Part shown: piece after piece, positions 9,712 through 18,300 of the stretch
Layout of the letters: each line of letters starts with the position of its first letter
Position numbering within the stretch: the stretch's first letter is position 1
Assembly (NCBI GenBank): GCA_036386655.1
Contig: DASVVG010000152.1
Location: 1-38,119 of the forward strand
Direction: 5' to 3'
Source: JAHWJX01 sp036386655
Lineage (GTDB): Bacteria > Pseudomonadota > Alphaproteobacteria > Caulobacterales > Caulobacteraceae
Length of the DNA: 38,119 nucleotides
Program-made: the position numbers and the translations under genes
The notes under the pieces: generated by a model
What the model was told of the DNA's origin: nothing
What the model saw: only the letters and a program-made list of their open reading frames with translations
Databases searched by the model: none

Positions 9712-9852
9712 ATGGCGCTGGACATCGTCCTGTTCGTCTCACGACGGCTGCAGCCGCTGGCCGTGGCGCTCGTGTGTTTCGCGGCGGCGCAGTGCACCGT
9801 CGAACTGGCGGAGCCGGCGCCCGCGGCCGCGCGGTTCGCCGTCACGCGCTGA
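9712..9852 (+). CDS. Possible small membrane peptide (46 residues)
   Basis: An open frame of 46 codons starting MALDIVLFVSRRLQPLAVALVCFAAAQCTVE, with one hydrophobic stretch at residues 16-27 and an Ala/Pro-rich tail. A purine-rich GGGAGGTGA lies about 20 bases upstream of the ATG, rather far for a Shine-Dalgarno. It fills the gap between the MBL gene start and the 3' end of the sulfurtransferase-like gene, overlapping the latter by 11 bases. It could equally be the untranslated gap; no homologue is recognised. Confidence 0.3.
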   Translation: MALDIVLFVSRRLQPLAVALVCFAAAQCTVELAEPAPAAARFAVTR

Positions 9853-10267
9853 GCCCCGGCAGGAGCGCCCGGAGCGGCGGCCCGATCTGGTAGCCGGCTT
9901 GGAGCGCCTGCGCCTCCACCTCGTGGGCAGGTCGACCGGCGGCGGCCTCGGACAGCGCCCACGCCAGGATGGACCGAGTGCCGCTGCGGCAGAAGGCGAG
10001 GGCGGGGCCGGCGGCATCGGCGAGCGCGGCCCGGGTGGCGCGGACCTGCTCCGGGCCGGGCGCGCCGACCATGGGGATGAACTGGTAGCGTACGCCCGCC
10101 GCACGCGCGGCCTCCGCCATCTCTGCGTTGGAGGGCTGGTCCGGCGCCTCGCCGTCGGGGCGGTTGTTGATGATCAGCGTGAAGCGGGCGGCGAGCTCGG
10201 GCAGGTCGCCGGGTGCAATCTGGGGGGCGACGGCGAAGGTTGCGCTCACGTCTCGGACGTCGGGCAT
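9842..10267 (-). CDS. TIGR01244-type sulfurtransferase/phosphatase (BLH domain)
   Basis: 141 residues. Matches the beta-lactamase-hydrolase-like (BLH/DUF442) fold of Cys-based phosphatases: INNRPDGEAPDQPSNAEM near 33-50, FIPMVG, and the active-site loop AFCRSGTRS with Cys93 and Arg98. Usually described as TIGR01244 family sulfur transferase, sometimes fused to persulfide dioxygenase-like MBL proteins; here it stands alone, one gene away from an unfused MBL-fold hydrolase. The ATG at 10267 is preferred over an upstream frame opening (10354) because GGAG lies six bases before it and homologous proteins begin at this point. Confidence 0.85.
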   Translation of the reverse strand: MPDVRDVSATFAVAPQIAPGDLPELAARFTLIINNRPDGEAPDQPSNAEMAEAARAAGVRYQFIPMVGAPGPEQVRATRAALADAAGPALAFCRSGTRSILAWALSEAAAGRPAHEVEAQALQAGYQIGPPLRALLPGLSA

Positions 10268-10389
10268 CGGCGGCTCCGGTGGACGCGAAACATCGGCGGC
10301 GGCGGGTGCGGCGGCAAGCCCGTGAAACTTAACTGGCGCCGAGCGAATTAACATCTGCGAGGGACGACCACGCGGAGCCGCTTCCAGAG

Positions 10390-11373
10390 ATGGTCAACTA
10401 CAATCGCATGGAGGACGTGCCGCGCGCCTATGGGCCGCTCGAGCCGATCGGCCCGACGCGTCTGGAGCGGCGGCGTGAAGGCTTCGCGCCGCCCCCGGGG
10501 CGGCGGCGGTCCTACGCGGCCCGCAACTTCGTCATGGGCGCCACGGCGGTGGTGCTCGCCGGCGGCGCGCTGGGCTTCTACTTCCGGCCCGACCTGGGGG
10601 AGGAACCAGCCCGGGGCGGTCCAGTCGGCGCCCCCCCGGAGCCGGCCAGCGGGGAGGGCGTCGAGATCATGGTCGCCGAAGGCCCGGGGCCCGTGGTGGC
10701 CCAGCCCGCGGCGCTGCCGCCGATGGATCCCGACCTCGGTTATGCCGAGATCGCCGACGCCGCGATCGGGTCGGCCGTGGCGACCCCCGCCGCCTCGTCT
10801 CCGATGGAAGTCTACAGGTCGCCCCCGCCGGAGCCGGCCCCCGCCGCAGCCGCCCCGGCCGCCCGGGAGCGCAGCGGCCCGTTCAGCGCCGCTCGGCGCA
10901 CCATCGGCCGGATGATGCCGGACCGAGCCTCCCAGCCCAAGCCTCCGCCGGCGCGGGCCGCGGCCGCCCCCGCGCGGCCGATGGTGATCGCGCGCAACGA
11001 CGCCGCGCCTACTCCCGTCGTCGTGCAGCCGGCGCCGCGGCTGGCGCCTACGCTGGCTCGGGTCGTAGAGCGGCCGGTCGTGGTCGCCCGCGCCGACCCG
11101 CCCCGCGCCGCGCCGGCTCCTGAGCCTGAACCGGACTGCGCTCGCCTGCGGGGTGCGGGCGCGCGGACCGTCTGCGAGAATCCTCAGCTCGCCGCCCTGG
11201 ACCGCCGTCTCGCCGCGGAGTTCGAGCGAGCGGTCGCGGCCGGCCACGACCGCGCCCGTCTCAACCTCGACCAGGACAGCTGGCTCGCCCGGCGCGAAGC
11301 GGCCGCGCCGGACACCCGCGCGGTCGCCGAGGCCTACGAGCGCCGCATCCGCCAACTGCGCTCCATGCAGTAG
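10390..11373 (+). CDS. Membrane-anchored DUF1311 (LprI-like) protein, copy 1
   Basis: 327 residues. A basic cytoplasmic N-terminus (1-45) precedes one transmembrane segment (about 46-65), then a long Pro/Ala-rich periplasmic linker (66-245) and a C-terminal 80-residue DUF1311 domain (248-327) with Cys250 and Cys262, the LAALDRRL helix and SWLARREAAAPDTRAV. LprI-type domains in other bacteria include lysozyme inhibitors, so an envelope or peptidoglycan role is possible. Start is ATG at 10390; ATG at 10408 is an alternative. The next gene is a diverged copy with the same plan, three bases downstream. Confidence 0.8.
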   Translation: MVNYNRMEDVPRAYGPLEPIGPTRLERRREGFAPPPGRRRSYAARNFVMGATAVVLAGGALGFYFRPDLGEEPARGGPVGAPPEPASGEGVEIMVAEGPGPVVAQPAALPPMDPDLGYAEIADAAIGSAVATPAASSPMEVYRSPPPEPAPAAAAPAARERSGPFSAARRTIGRMMPDRASQPKPPPARAAAAPARPMVIARNDAAPTPVVVQPAPRLAPTLARVVERPVVVARADPPRAAPAPEPEPDCARLRGAGARTVCENPQLAALDRRLAAEFERAVAAGHDRARLNLDQDSWLARREAAAPDTRAVAEAYERRIRQLRSMQ

Positions 11374-11376
11374 CCG

Positions 11377-12501
11377 GTGGTCAGCACGCGACCGAACCTG
11401 ACGCCGGGGGGACGGCGCGTCGGCCCGCCGGAACCGCCGGGACGACCCGGGGGACCCTCCCGGGCCCGTCTCCTGTTGCTGGCCGGCATCGCGGCCGCCG
11501 CGGTGCTGGGGATCGCCTTCGCACTCTATGGCGCGGGCGGCATCCGGCAGCAGGACCGCAGCGAGCGCGCGGAGGCCCCCGCCCGAGCGAAGGGGGTCCA
11601 GCCGGCCGCGAGCGACGAAGGGCTGACCTTCACCCCCGCCGCCGCGCGCGAGCCCTACCGACCGGTTGACCGGGAGGCGATCCGGCGCGCCTACGCGCAG
11701 GTGGGCGCCGTCTACGCCGCCGAAGGCGTCTCCGGGCTGGCCCGCTACGGAATCCAGTGCTTCCGGGCCCTGGAGCGCGAGCCGACCTACGCCACGCTCG
11801 ACTTCTGCCTGGCGTTCGACGCCATCGCGACTGCGGTGAACCAGCGGCTGGCGGGTGCGGCGCCACCGCCTTCGAACAGCTGGTTCGGCGGGGCGGCGGA
11901 TCGCGACCTGAGGGTGGCGCAGGCGGTGGTGGGGGCCGAAGGGGACGCCAGCGCGCGGCTGATCGACATTCGCCGGCTCGCCGTCGAGGTTGCGCGCGAA
12001 GGCGGCCCGGTGGTGCCGGCGGCCGGAGCTCCCGCCCCTGCCTCGCCGCCGTTGCAGACCTCGGCGTCCACCGTGGCGCGGGCGCCAGAGCCGGCTGTCG
12101 CGCCTGCACCGCGCGCCGCGGGGAAGCCCGCCCGTCCGACCGCCGCCGCCGCTCCGGCGGCCGTCGCGCCTCGCCCGGTCGCCAGGGCGACGCCGCGCGC
12201 CCCCGTCAGCCGTCCCGAACGGGCGGCGGTGGAGCCCGCGCGGGGCGCTGGCCCGAGCTTCAACTGCCGCTATGCCCGCACCGCCTCCGAGAAGATGGTG
12301 TGCAGCGACCCCGGCCTCGCAGCGCTGGACCGCGGGCTGAACGCCGCCTTCGAAGACGCCATCGCCGGCGGAGCGGACCGGCGCTCCCTCCGCCTCGCGC
12401 AGGACCGCTGGCTGGCTCGTCGGGAGGCCGCGGCGCCCGACGCGGGCGCGGTGGCCGACGCCTATCGCCGCCGGATCGACGAGCTGAGATCCGGCCGCTG
12501 A
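11377..12501 (+). CDS. Membrane-anchored DUF1311 (LprI-like) protein, copy 2
   Basis: 374 residues from a GTG at 11377, three bases after the previous stop, so translation is probably coupled. One transmembrane segment lies at about 32-54, then a segment absent from copy 1 (about 91-200, with RYGIQCFRALE and DFCLAFDAIATAVNQRL), a Pro/Ala linker and an 80-residue C-terminal DUF1311 domain (295-374: Cys297, Cys309, EKMVCSDPGLAALDRGL, RWLARREAAAPDAGAV). The two copies align over the whole C-terminal domain without gaps, including both cysteines, which points to tandem duplication. Function unknown. Confidence 0.8.
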   Translation: MVSTRPNLTPGGRRVGPPEPPGRPGGPSRARLLLLAGIAAAAVLGIAFALYGAGGIRQQDRSERAEAPARAKGVQPAASDEGLTFTPAAAREPYRPVDREAIRRAYAQVGAVYAAEGVSGLARYGIQCFRALEREPTYATLDFCLAFDAIATAVNQRLAGAAPPPSNSWFGGAADRDLRVAQAVVGAEGDASARLIDIRRLAVEVAREGGPVVPAAGAPAPASPPLQTSASTVARAPEPAVAPAPRAAGKPARPTAAAAPAAVAPRPVARATPRAPVSRPERAAVEPARGAGPSFNCRYARTASEKMVCSDPGLAALDRGLNAAFEDAIAGGADRRSLRLAQDRWLARREAAAPDAGAVADAYRRRIDELRSGR

Positions 12502-13029
12502 TTACTGCTCGCGGCGAACGCGGATGCCTGTCTGCCCGTCGATGCTGAGCAGGTAGCCGCCCATCATCCCGCGCTTGATCACCATCTTCGTGCCCTTGCG
12601 CGGAGGCCGCGGCAGCTCCCGGGTTTCGGTGAAGCGCCAGACCTGGCCGTCGGTGGTCCGCAGCACCCACCGGGGCCCCTCGAGCGAGGCCCGCTCCAGG
12701 GTGAGCGGAACGTCGGCGATGTCCTCTTCCTGCGCCCCCTTGAACAGGTTGAGAGAGGGCAGGTTGAATCCGAACGCCTGCCGCCGAGCCGCGCGCGCCT
12801 GCTCCCGGTCGATCACCAGCACCTCGCCCCCGCGCTCTGCGGCCTCGATCCGGGCGGCCGCGGCGTCGTAGCAGGCCAGGCGAGCGGCGTCGGCGGCGGT
12901 CGCGCGGCAGTCCGCCAGTGATTTCAGGAAGGTGGAGCGGGGCGTGGCGCTCTCCTGCGCTGCGGCGGGGGCGAACGCGATCGACGCGGCTATGACGGCG
13001 AGAGCGCAGGGTCGGAAGTGGATCATCAT
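12502..13029 (-). CDS. Secreted hypothetical protein with CYD motif
   Basis: 175 residues from the ATG at 13029 (a second ATG follows directly). A signal peptide (to about residue 24, FAPAAA-Q) is followed by a short helix with the pattern CRATAADAARLACYD, common in exported alphaproteobacterial proteins, then a beta-rich C-terminal part with WVLRTTDGQVWRFTETRELP and a GMMGGYLLSIDGQTGIRVRR end. Probably periplasmic. No specific function recognised. It converges on the second DUF1311 gene with no gap. Confidence 0.8.
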   Translation of the reverse strand: MMIHFRPCALAVIAASIAFAPAAAQESATPRSTFLKSLADCRATAADAARLACYDAAAARIEAAERGGEVLVIDREQARAARRQAFGFNLPSLNLFKGAQEEDIADVPLTLERASLEGPRWVLRTTDGQVWRFTETRELPRPPRKGTKMVIKRGMMGGYLLSIDGQTGIRVRREQ

Positions 13030-13134
13030 GTTCAACTCGGTTGTCACCCCCATTGAAGAGCGGCCGGAACGCCGGGGCAATGGGGGGAGGGTCCGGTTAA
13101 CCTTCCGGGAAGCGGCTCGAACCACTGTGCCCTC

Positions 13135-14328
13135 ATGAGCGCCGCCGCCGATCACCTGCCCTACGGGCGTCATCTCATCGAGGACGACGACGTCGCCGCG
13201 GTCACCGCCGCTTTGCGCAGCGAGATGATCGCGCACGGGCCGCGGGTGGGCGCGTTCGAGACGGCCCTGGCGGCGAGCGTGGGAGCGGCCGAGGCGGTGG
13301 CCTGCTCCAGCGGCACCGCCGCGCTGCACCTCGCGCTGGCGGGCCTGGACGTGGGGCCGGGCGACCTTTGCGTCGTTCCTTCGATCACCTTCCTGGCGAC
13401 CGCCACGGCGGCCCTGTTCTGCGGCGCCGACGTCGTGTTCGCCGACGTGGACCCCGCCACCGGCCTGATGACCGCAGAGACATTGGCCCAGGCGCTCGGC
13501 CGCGCGCCGAAGCCCGCGCGCGTCGTGCTGCCGGTGCACCTCGGCGGCCGGCTGTGCGACATGGCCGCAATCAGCGCCGTCGCCCGCGCGGACGGCGCCC
13601 TCCTGGTCGAGGACGCGGCGCACGCGCTGGGCTCGCGCGGTCCCGACGGCTCGGCCGGGGACTGCGCTCTTTCGGACGCGGCCACCTTCTCCTTCCACCC
13701 GGTGAAGACCATCGCCTGCGGCGAGGGCGGGGCGGTGACCACCAACGATGCGAAGCGCGCCCAGCGCATGCGCCGGCTGCGCAACCATGCTGTCGTAAAG
13801 GAGGGGTTCACCGACCCCACTCTCTCTCTCGACACGGAAGGCCGTGCAAACCCTTGGAGTTATGAGCAGAACGAGCTCGGCTTCAACTACCGCATGAACG
13901 AGCTGGAGGCGGCGCTCGGCCTGAGCCAGCTGGGCAAGCTCGCGCGCTTCGCAGCGCGCCGGTCCGAGCTCGCCCGTCTGTATGACGCCGCGCTGGCGCC
14001 GCTCGCGCCGGTGCTGACGCTGGTCCCTCCGGGCCCGGGGCAGTCGGCGTCGCTGCACCTGTACGTCGTGCGCATCGACTTCGCGGCGGCGGGCGCCACG
14101 CGGGCGGCGCTCATGCGCTCGCTCGCCGAGGAGGGGATCGGCACGCAGGTCCACTACATCCCGCTGCACCGCCAGCCGTACTTCCGCCGCCGGTACGGCG
14201 AGCAGCGCCTGCCCGGGGCCGACGCCTGGTACGAGCAGGTCCTCGCGCTGCCGCTGTTCCCCGCCATGCGCGACGAGGACGTGGCGCGTGTCGCCGAGGC
14301 GCTGACGCGGCGGCTGGCGAGGGCCTAG
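13135..14328 (+). CDS. pseC: UDP-4-amino-4,6-dideoxy-N-acetyl-L-altrosamine transaminase
   Basis: 397 residues of the DegT/DnrJ/EryC1/StrS PLP-dependent aminotransferases. PLP-binding features: CSSGTAALHLAL (58-69), VEDAAHALGS with Asp160, and SFHPVKTIACGEGG with the Schiff-base lysine at 191. The opening LPYGRHLIEDDDVAAVTAALRSEMIAHGP is typical of PseC, the second step of CMP-pseudaminic acid synthesis (FlmB in Caulobacter), which aminates the C4 position of the 4-keto sugar. A GNAT acetyltransferase matching the next pathway step (PseH) lies 39 bases downstream. A related nucleotide-sugar transaminase is the main alternative. Confidence 0.88.
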   Translation: MSAAADHLPYGRHLIEDDDVAAVTAALRSEMIAHGPRVGAFETALAASVGAAEAVACSSGTAALHLALAGLDVGPGDLCVVPSITFLATATAALFCGADVVFADVDPATGLMTAETLAQALGRAPKPARVVLPVHLGGRLCDMAAISAVARADGALLVEDAAHALGSRGPDGSAGDCALSDAATFSFHPVKTIACGEGGAVTTNDAKRAQRMRRLRNHAVVKEGFTDPTLSLDTEGRANPWSYEQNELGFNYRMNELEAALGLSQLGKLARFAARRSELARLYDAALAPLAPVLTLVPPGPGQSASLHLYVVRIDFAAAGATRAALMRSLAEEGIGTQVHYIPLHRQPYFRRRYGEQRLPGADAWYEQVLALPLFPAMRDEDVARVAEALTRRLARA

Positions 14329-14367
14329 GTCTTTACGGGCGTCCCGGCGGCGGCCTAGATCGCCCGG

Positions 14368-14925
14368 GTGATCGATCTCCGCGACCTCGAGGACGACGAC
14401 AACGACCGGCTCTTCCGCTGGCGGCGCGAGCCTGAGGTGGACCGCTGGATGGCCGGGCTGCCGCCGGAGGACCCCGTGATCCACCGGCACTGGTTCGAGA
14501 GCTTCCGCTTCGACCCGATGGAGCGGCGCGGCTGGATCATCACGGTGGACGCCGAGCCCTGCGGCTTCCTGGCGCTGACCGGGCTTTCCGGCGCGCACCG
14601 CCGCGGCGAGTGGGGCTGGTTCATCGGCGACCCCAAGGCCCGGGGCCGGGGCGCCGGTCGGGCCGCGCAGGTGCTGGGGCTCGACCGCGCCTTCCACGAG
14701 CTCCAGCTGGAGAAGGTCTGGTCCGAGGTGCTGGCGGACAACGAGATCGCGCTTAAGGCGCAGGCCGGCGCCGGGTTCCGGCGGGAGGGCTACCTCCGGC
14801 GGCATGTGCTGAAGGACGGCCGCTTCCACGACGTGGTGCTGCTGGCGATCCTGAAGGAGGAGTGGGAGGCGCGCCGCGTCGCCACCCGCCGCGACCTGTC
14901 CCAATCCGGGCTGATCGCCGCCTAG
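14368..14925 (+). CDS. pseH: GNAT N-acetyltransferase, probable PseH/FlmH
   Basis: 185 residues from GTG at 14368. GNAT fold: acceptor-side N-terminus IDLRDLEDDDNDRLFRWRREPEVDRWM, and acetyl-CoA pyrophosphate loop ARGRGAGRAAQVLG near residues 91-104, then EVLADNEIALKAQAGAGFRREGYLR. The pattern LRDLEDDDNDRLFRWR with NEIALK and GFRREG matches PseH, which acetylates UDP-4-amino-4,6-dideoxy-N-acetyl-altrosamine. It directly follows pseC, the preceding step. In Caulobacter the homologue (FlmH) is needed for flagellin glycosylation, so this pair is best read as flagellar. Confidence 0.82.
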   Translation: MIDLRDLEDDDNDRLFRWRREPEVDRWMAGLPPEDPVIHRHWFESFRFDPMERRGWIITVDAEPCGFLALTGLSGAHRRGEWGWFIGDPKARGRGAGRAAQVLGLDRAFHELQLEKVWSEVLADNEIALKAQAGAGFRREGYLRRHVLKDGRFHDVVLLAILKEEWEARRVATRRDLSQSGLIAA

Positions 14926-15012
14926 TTAACCGCCTGCGAACCGTCGCGCTTAAGGCCTCGTCAGCAAAGGGGGGCCAGAATGGGAGGGCCATAAACAGCC
15001 TTCGCGGCACCC

Positions 15013-17862
15013 GTGATCAGCTTCGACTACAACATCCTGCTCTCGCAGTACCAGTCGCGGTACGGCGGCGGAGCCTTGCCCGCCGGCGGCGCCAAGGCGC
15101 CGGAGCCGCCCTGGCGGGCGGATTCCAAGCCGAACGAGCTGGTGAAGGCGGCGCTGGACGGAAAGCCCATCCTCGACCTCCGCAAGGGCAGCAACCCCTT
15201 GAAGGGCGCGGAGGAGGACTACGGCGAGCTGTTCGCGCTCTACAAGGCGCTGGACACCCTGAAGGCCATCGCCGAGCGGGCGGACGCCAAGGGCGTCGAC
15301 ACCATTGAACGCTCGATGCTGCAGCGCCGGTTCAAGACCGGCATGGGCCAGGTCGAGACGTACCTGAACGGCCTGAAGCTCGACAAGCTGAAGCTGGTGC
15401 GCGGCGACGTCTCCGAGAAGCTGAAGACGGGCGTCGCGGGCGACCGCGACGTCGGCGAGTACATGACCGGGGTGGTCCACCGGGGCGACTGGTCCAGCCC
15501 GGTCGCCGCCTTCCAGGGGCCGGTGCAGTTCTCAATGAAGGTCGACCGCACCGCCAACGGGGCGGTGATCGGCACGACCACCGTCAACTTCGACCTGGCC
15601 GAGATGGGCGGCGCGACGCGCAGCATCGGCGCCGTCGTGAACTACATGAACAGCAAGCTGCAGGCCGCCGGCGTGGCCACCCGCTTCGCCCGCGAGAAGC
15701 TCCCGAACGAGCCGCGGACGGTGCAGGTCGGCGGCAAGCCGGTCACCCTGCCGGCCGGCCCCGACCAGTGGGCACTGAAGATCAAGGGCGACACCGCCGA
15801 GACGCTCACCTTCAACGCCGCCGCTTCCGCCGAGGCGGTCTACATGGCGCGCAGCGTCGGCAAGGTCGACCCGACCAACCCGGCGTCGCAGTCGCGCGAA
15901 CTGCTCAAGATCCAGACGGACGTCGTCACCGGGGCCCCGCCGACCGCTTACCGTCCGCCGAACGAAGCCCAATACATCGAGGGGCAGGTGTTCAAGAAGG
16001 CGCTCGACAGCGACGTGTCCGCGGTCCGGGCCAGCGCCACGCACACCGACGGGTCCGTCTACATGCTGGCCGAAGTCGGCGGCGAGGTTGAAGGCCAGCC
16101 GATCAAGGGCGAGCGCGACGTCCAGCTGCTGAAGTACGACTCCGCTGGCAACCTGGTGTTCGCCCGCACTTTGGGCGCCGCCGACGAGGCGAACGCCACG
16201 GCGATCGCGGTGGCCGCGGACGGCAAGGTCGCCATTGGCGGCTCCGTGAAGGGCGGGCTCCTGGGCCTGGGTGCGCTGGAGACGCCGCTCAGCCCGCAAG
16301 GAGCCGACAGCTTCGTCACCGTCTTCGACGCCGAGGGCCAGGAGCTCTGGACCAAGCGGCGCGGCGCCTACAACGACGACGAGGTGAAGGCGCTGACCTT
16401 CGCCGCCGACGGCACGCTCTTCGTCGCCGGACAGGCGCGCGGGCTGATGCCCGGCACGACGACGGTGGCGGGCGCCACCGGCGGCGGCACGGCCGACGCC
16501 TGGCTGCGCGCCTACGGGCCCACGACCACCACGCGCCAGCTCGACGGCACGATGAAGACGGACGCCGCGCTGCGGTTCACGACACGCTATGGCTCGACCG
16601 GAACGGACGCGCCGAAGGCTCTGGCGATGGACGGTACCGCGCTCGTCGCGGCGGGCGTCGAGAACGGGCGCGCCGTGATGCGCCGCTTCACCTTCAACGT
16701 CGCGGGGACGACGGCGACGCTGGCGGCGACGCGGGATCTCGGCGATCTCGCCGGCGGCGACATCACCGCCATCAAGGTCGTACCGTCGAAGCCGGCCAAG
16801 CCGAACAAGCCGCCCAAGGCCAACGGCCAGCCGGAGCTGCAGATCGTCGGCACGACGCGCAACGGCGCGATGAACAGCGGCGCCGTGAACCGCGCCTTCG
16901 GCGGCGGCCGCGACGTGTTCGTAGCCAACATCCGCGCGGACCTCGCGGCGAACAACGGCGTGGACGCGATCACCTATTACGGCGGGGCGGGGGAGGATCG
17001 CCTGACCAGCGCCGCCTTCGGGGCCAACAACGAAGTCTATCTCGCCGGCACTTCGAACGCTGCGATCGCCGGGCTGCCCAAGGTCGGCGCCAGCGACGGC
17101 TTCCTGGTGCGCATGGACCCGACCGACGGGACCGTCGGCTTCTCGCGCCGGTTCACGGGCAAGGACGGCGACGTGGCGCCCAGCTCGATCGCGGTCGCCG
17201 CCACCGGCGCATCGGTGCTCGACCGGTTCGGGCTGCCGAAGGGCACGATCGACTACACCGGTTCGAAGCTGGTCACCGCCATCTCGTCGGCGCGCGCCGG
17301 CGACCGCATGTACGTGAAGGTGGGCGAGGGCCGCCGCGTCGCGGTCACGCTGGCGGCCGACGACACGCTCAAGACGCTGGCCACCAAGATCAACCGCGCC
17401 GTGGGCTTCTACGGCAAGGCCGAGGTGGTGAAGGACGCGATCCCCGCCGGCGGCACGCAGGCGCTGACCGAGCGTATCCAGATCACCGCGAAGACATCCG
17501 GCCGGCCGATCACGGTCGAGGCGGCCGAGGGCAGCCGCGACCTGCTCGAGTCGCTGGGTCTCGAAGAAGGAATCGCCCGCCTGGTCGAGCGCGACCGGAA
17601 GGGCGTGGAGATCGCGCCGAAGGGCGGCAAGACCTACGGGCTGAAGCTCGCGCGCGACCTCGCGATCGACACCAAGCCGCACATCAAGCGCTCGGTCGAC
17701 GAACTGAACACGGCGATGAACACGATCCGCACCGCCTACCGTGACCTGGCCGACGCGCTGAACCCGAAGAAGCCGGACATGGGCGGCCAGGTGCCGGCCT
17801 ACCTGCAGGCCCAGATCAAGAACTACCAGGACGGGCTGGATCGTCTTCTGGGCGGGGGCTAG
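15013..17862 (+). CDS. FlaEY-like flagellar filament protein (propeller plus flagellin-IN motif)
   Basis: 949 residues from GTG at 15013. The N-terminal ~330 residues (MISFDYNILLSQYQSRYGGG...) have no recognised domain. Residues about 335-735 contain repeated strands such as FVTVFDAEGQELWTKR and DGFLVRMDPTDG with AADGTLFVAG-like turns, as in SBBP/beta-propeller repeats. About 750-835 resembles the flagellin/hook 'IN' motif (AGDRMYVKVGEG ... DTLKTLATKINRA ... ITVEAAEGS), and the C-terminus is helical. This combination and its place beside flm/pse and flagellar genes point to Caulobacter FlaEY, implicated in flagellin regulation and filament formation. It ends in a four-base convergent overlap with flbY. 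No signal peptide. Assignment is by pattern recognition, so moderate. Confidence 0.65.
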   Translation: MISFDYNILLSQYQSRYGGGALPAGGAKAPEPPWRADSKPNELVKAALDGKPILDLRKGSNPLKGAEEDYGELFALYKALDTLKAIAERADAKGVDTIERSMLQRRFKTGMGQVETYLNGLKLDKLKLVRGDVSEKLKTGVAGDRDVGEYMTGVVHRGDWSSPVAAFQGPVQFSMKVDRTANGAVIGTTTVNFDLAEMGGATRSIGAVVNYMNSKLQAAGVATRFAREKLPNEPRTVQVGGKPVTLPAGPDQWALKIKGDTAETLTFNAAASAEAVYMARSVGKVDPTNPASQSRELLKIQTDVVTGAPPTAYRPPNEAQYIEGQVFKKALDSDVSAVRASATHTDGSVYMLAEVGGEVEGQPIKGERDVQLLKYDSAGNLVFARTLGAADEANATAIAVAADGKVAIGGSVKGGLLGLGALETPLSPQGADSFVTVFDAEGQELWTKRRGAYNDDEVKALTFAADGTLFVAGQARGLMPGTTTVAGATGGGTADAWLRAYGPTTTTRQLDGTMKTDAALRFTTRYGSTGTDAPKALAMDGTALVAAGVENGRAVMRRFTFNVAGTTATLAATRDLGDLAGGDITAIKVVPSKPAKPNKPPKANGQPELQIVGTTRNGAMNSGAVNRAFGGGRDVFVANIRADLAANNGVDAITYYGGAGEDRLTSAAFGANNEVYLAGTSNAAIAGLPKVGASDGFLVRMDPTDGTVGFSRRFTGKDGDVAPSSIAVAATGASVLDRFGLPKGTIDYTGSKLVTAISSARAGDRMYVKVGEGRRVAVTLAADDTLKTLATKINRAVGFYGKAEVVKDAIPAGGTQALTERIQITAKTSGRPITVEAAEGSRDLLESLGLEEGIARLVERDRKGVEIAPKGGKTYGLKLARDLAIDTKPHIKRSVDELNTAMNTIRTAYRDLADALNPKKPDMGGQVPAYLQAQIKNYQDGLDRLLGGG

Positions 17863-18299
17863 GCGCGCTTGTTCAGGGCGAGCGGTGCGGAGGCGGCGGG
17901 CGCCGCCTTGCCGGCGCGGCCGTAGCCAGCGGCGCTCTTGCGGGACGCGGCCACTTCTTCCGCCACCGCGCGCACGATCCCTTCGGTGACGGTCAGCGCC
18001 GCCCCGACGGCGGCGGCGTGGCGCGCGAGGGTCGCCTCGAAGGTGCGGGTCGCCTCGAGCAGCCGCGTGCGAAGGGCCTCCGGCGCTTCGGCGAGCAGGG
18101 ACGTGTCCTTCTTCACCCGCAGCGACTCGTGCCGGTAGACGTTGGCCATGCGCACGGTCTCCTGCGCGGCGGCGGCGGCCTCATGCGGGCGGTGGGCCTC
18201 ATAGGCGCGAGTCTCCGCGGCCAGCAGGTCCGTCAGGCGTTCGGTCAGCGCGATCAGCTGTTCGACGCGGTCGGTCGGGCTCTCGGCGGAAATGGCCAT
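17859..18299 (-). CDS. flbY: FlbY-like flagellar basal-body-associated protein (FlgN-like)
   Basis: 146 residues, mostly helical: AESPTDRVEQLIALTERLTDLLAAETRAYEAHRP resembles the N-terminal helix of FlgN-type export chaperones and of Caulobacter FlbY, which lies with cheL and flgI in related genomes. A flexible Ala/Gly/Lys-rich tail ends it. The gene starts one base after cheL's stop, so flgI-cheL-flbY form one leftward operon. Probable role: chaperone or assembly factor at the flagellar base. Cytoplasmic. Confidence 0.65.
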   Translation of the reverse strand: MAISAESPTDRVEQLIALTERLTDLLAAETRAYEAHRPHEAAAAAQETVRMANVYRHESLRVKKDTSLLAEAPEALRTRLLEATRTFEATLARHAAAVGAALTVTEGIVRAVAEEVAASRKSAAGYGRAGKAAPAASAPLALNKRA

Positions 18300-18300
18300 C

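Noticed and set aside
12502..14904. Long minus-strand frame of about 800 codons reading into the CYD-motif protein
   Set aside because: Only the last ~175 codons look like a protein, with a signal peptide at 13029; the rest is antisense to pseC and pseH.
14984..14998. GG-N10-GC before the FlaEY-like gene as sigma-54 promoter
   Set aside because: The -12 reads AGC rather than TGC and it would leave almost no leader before the GTG.
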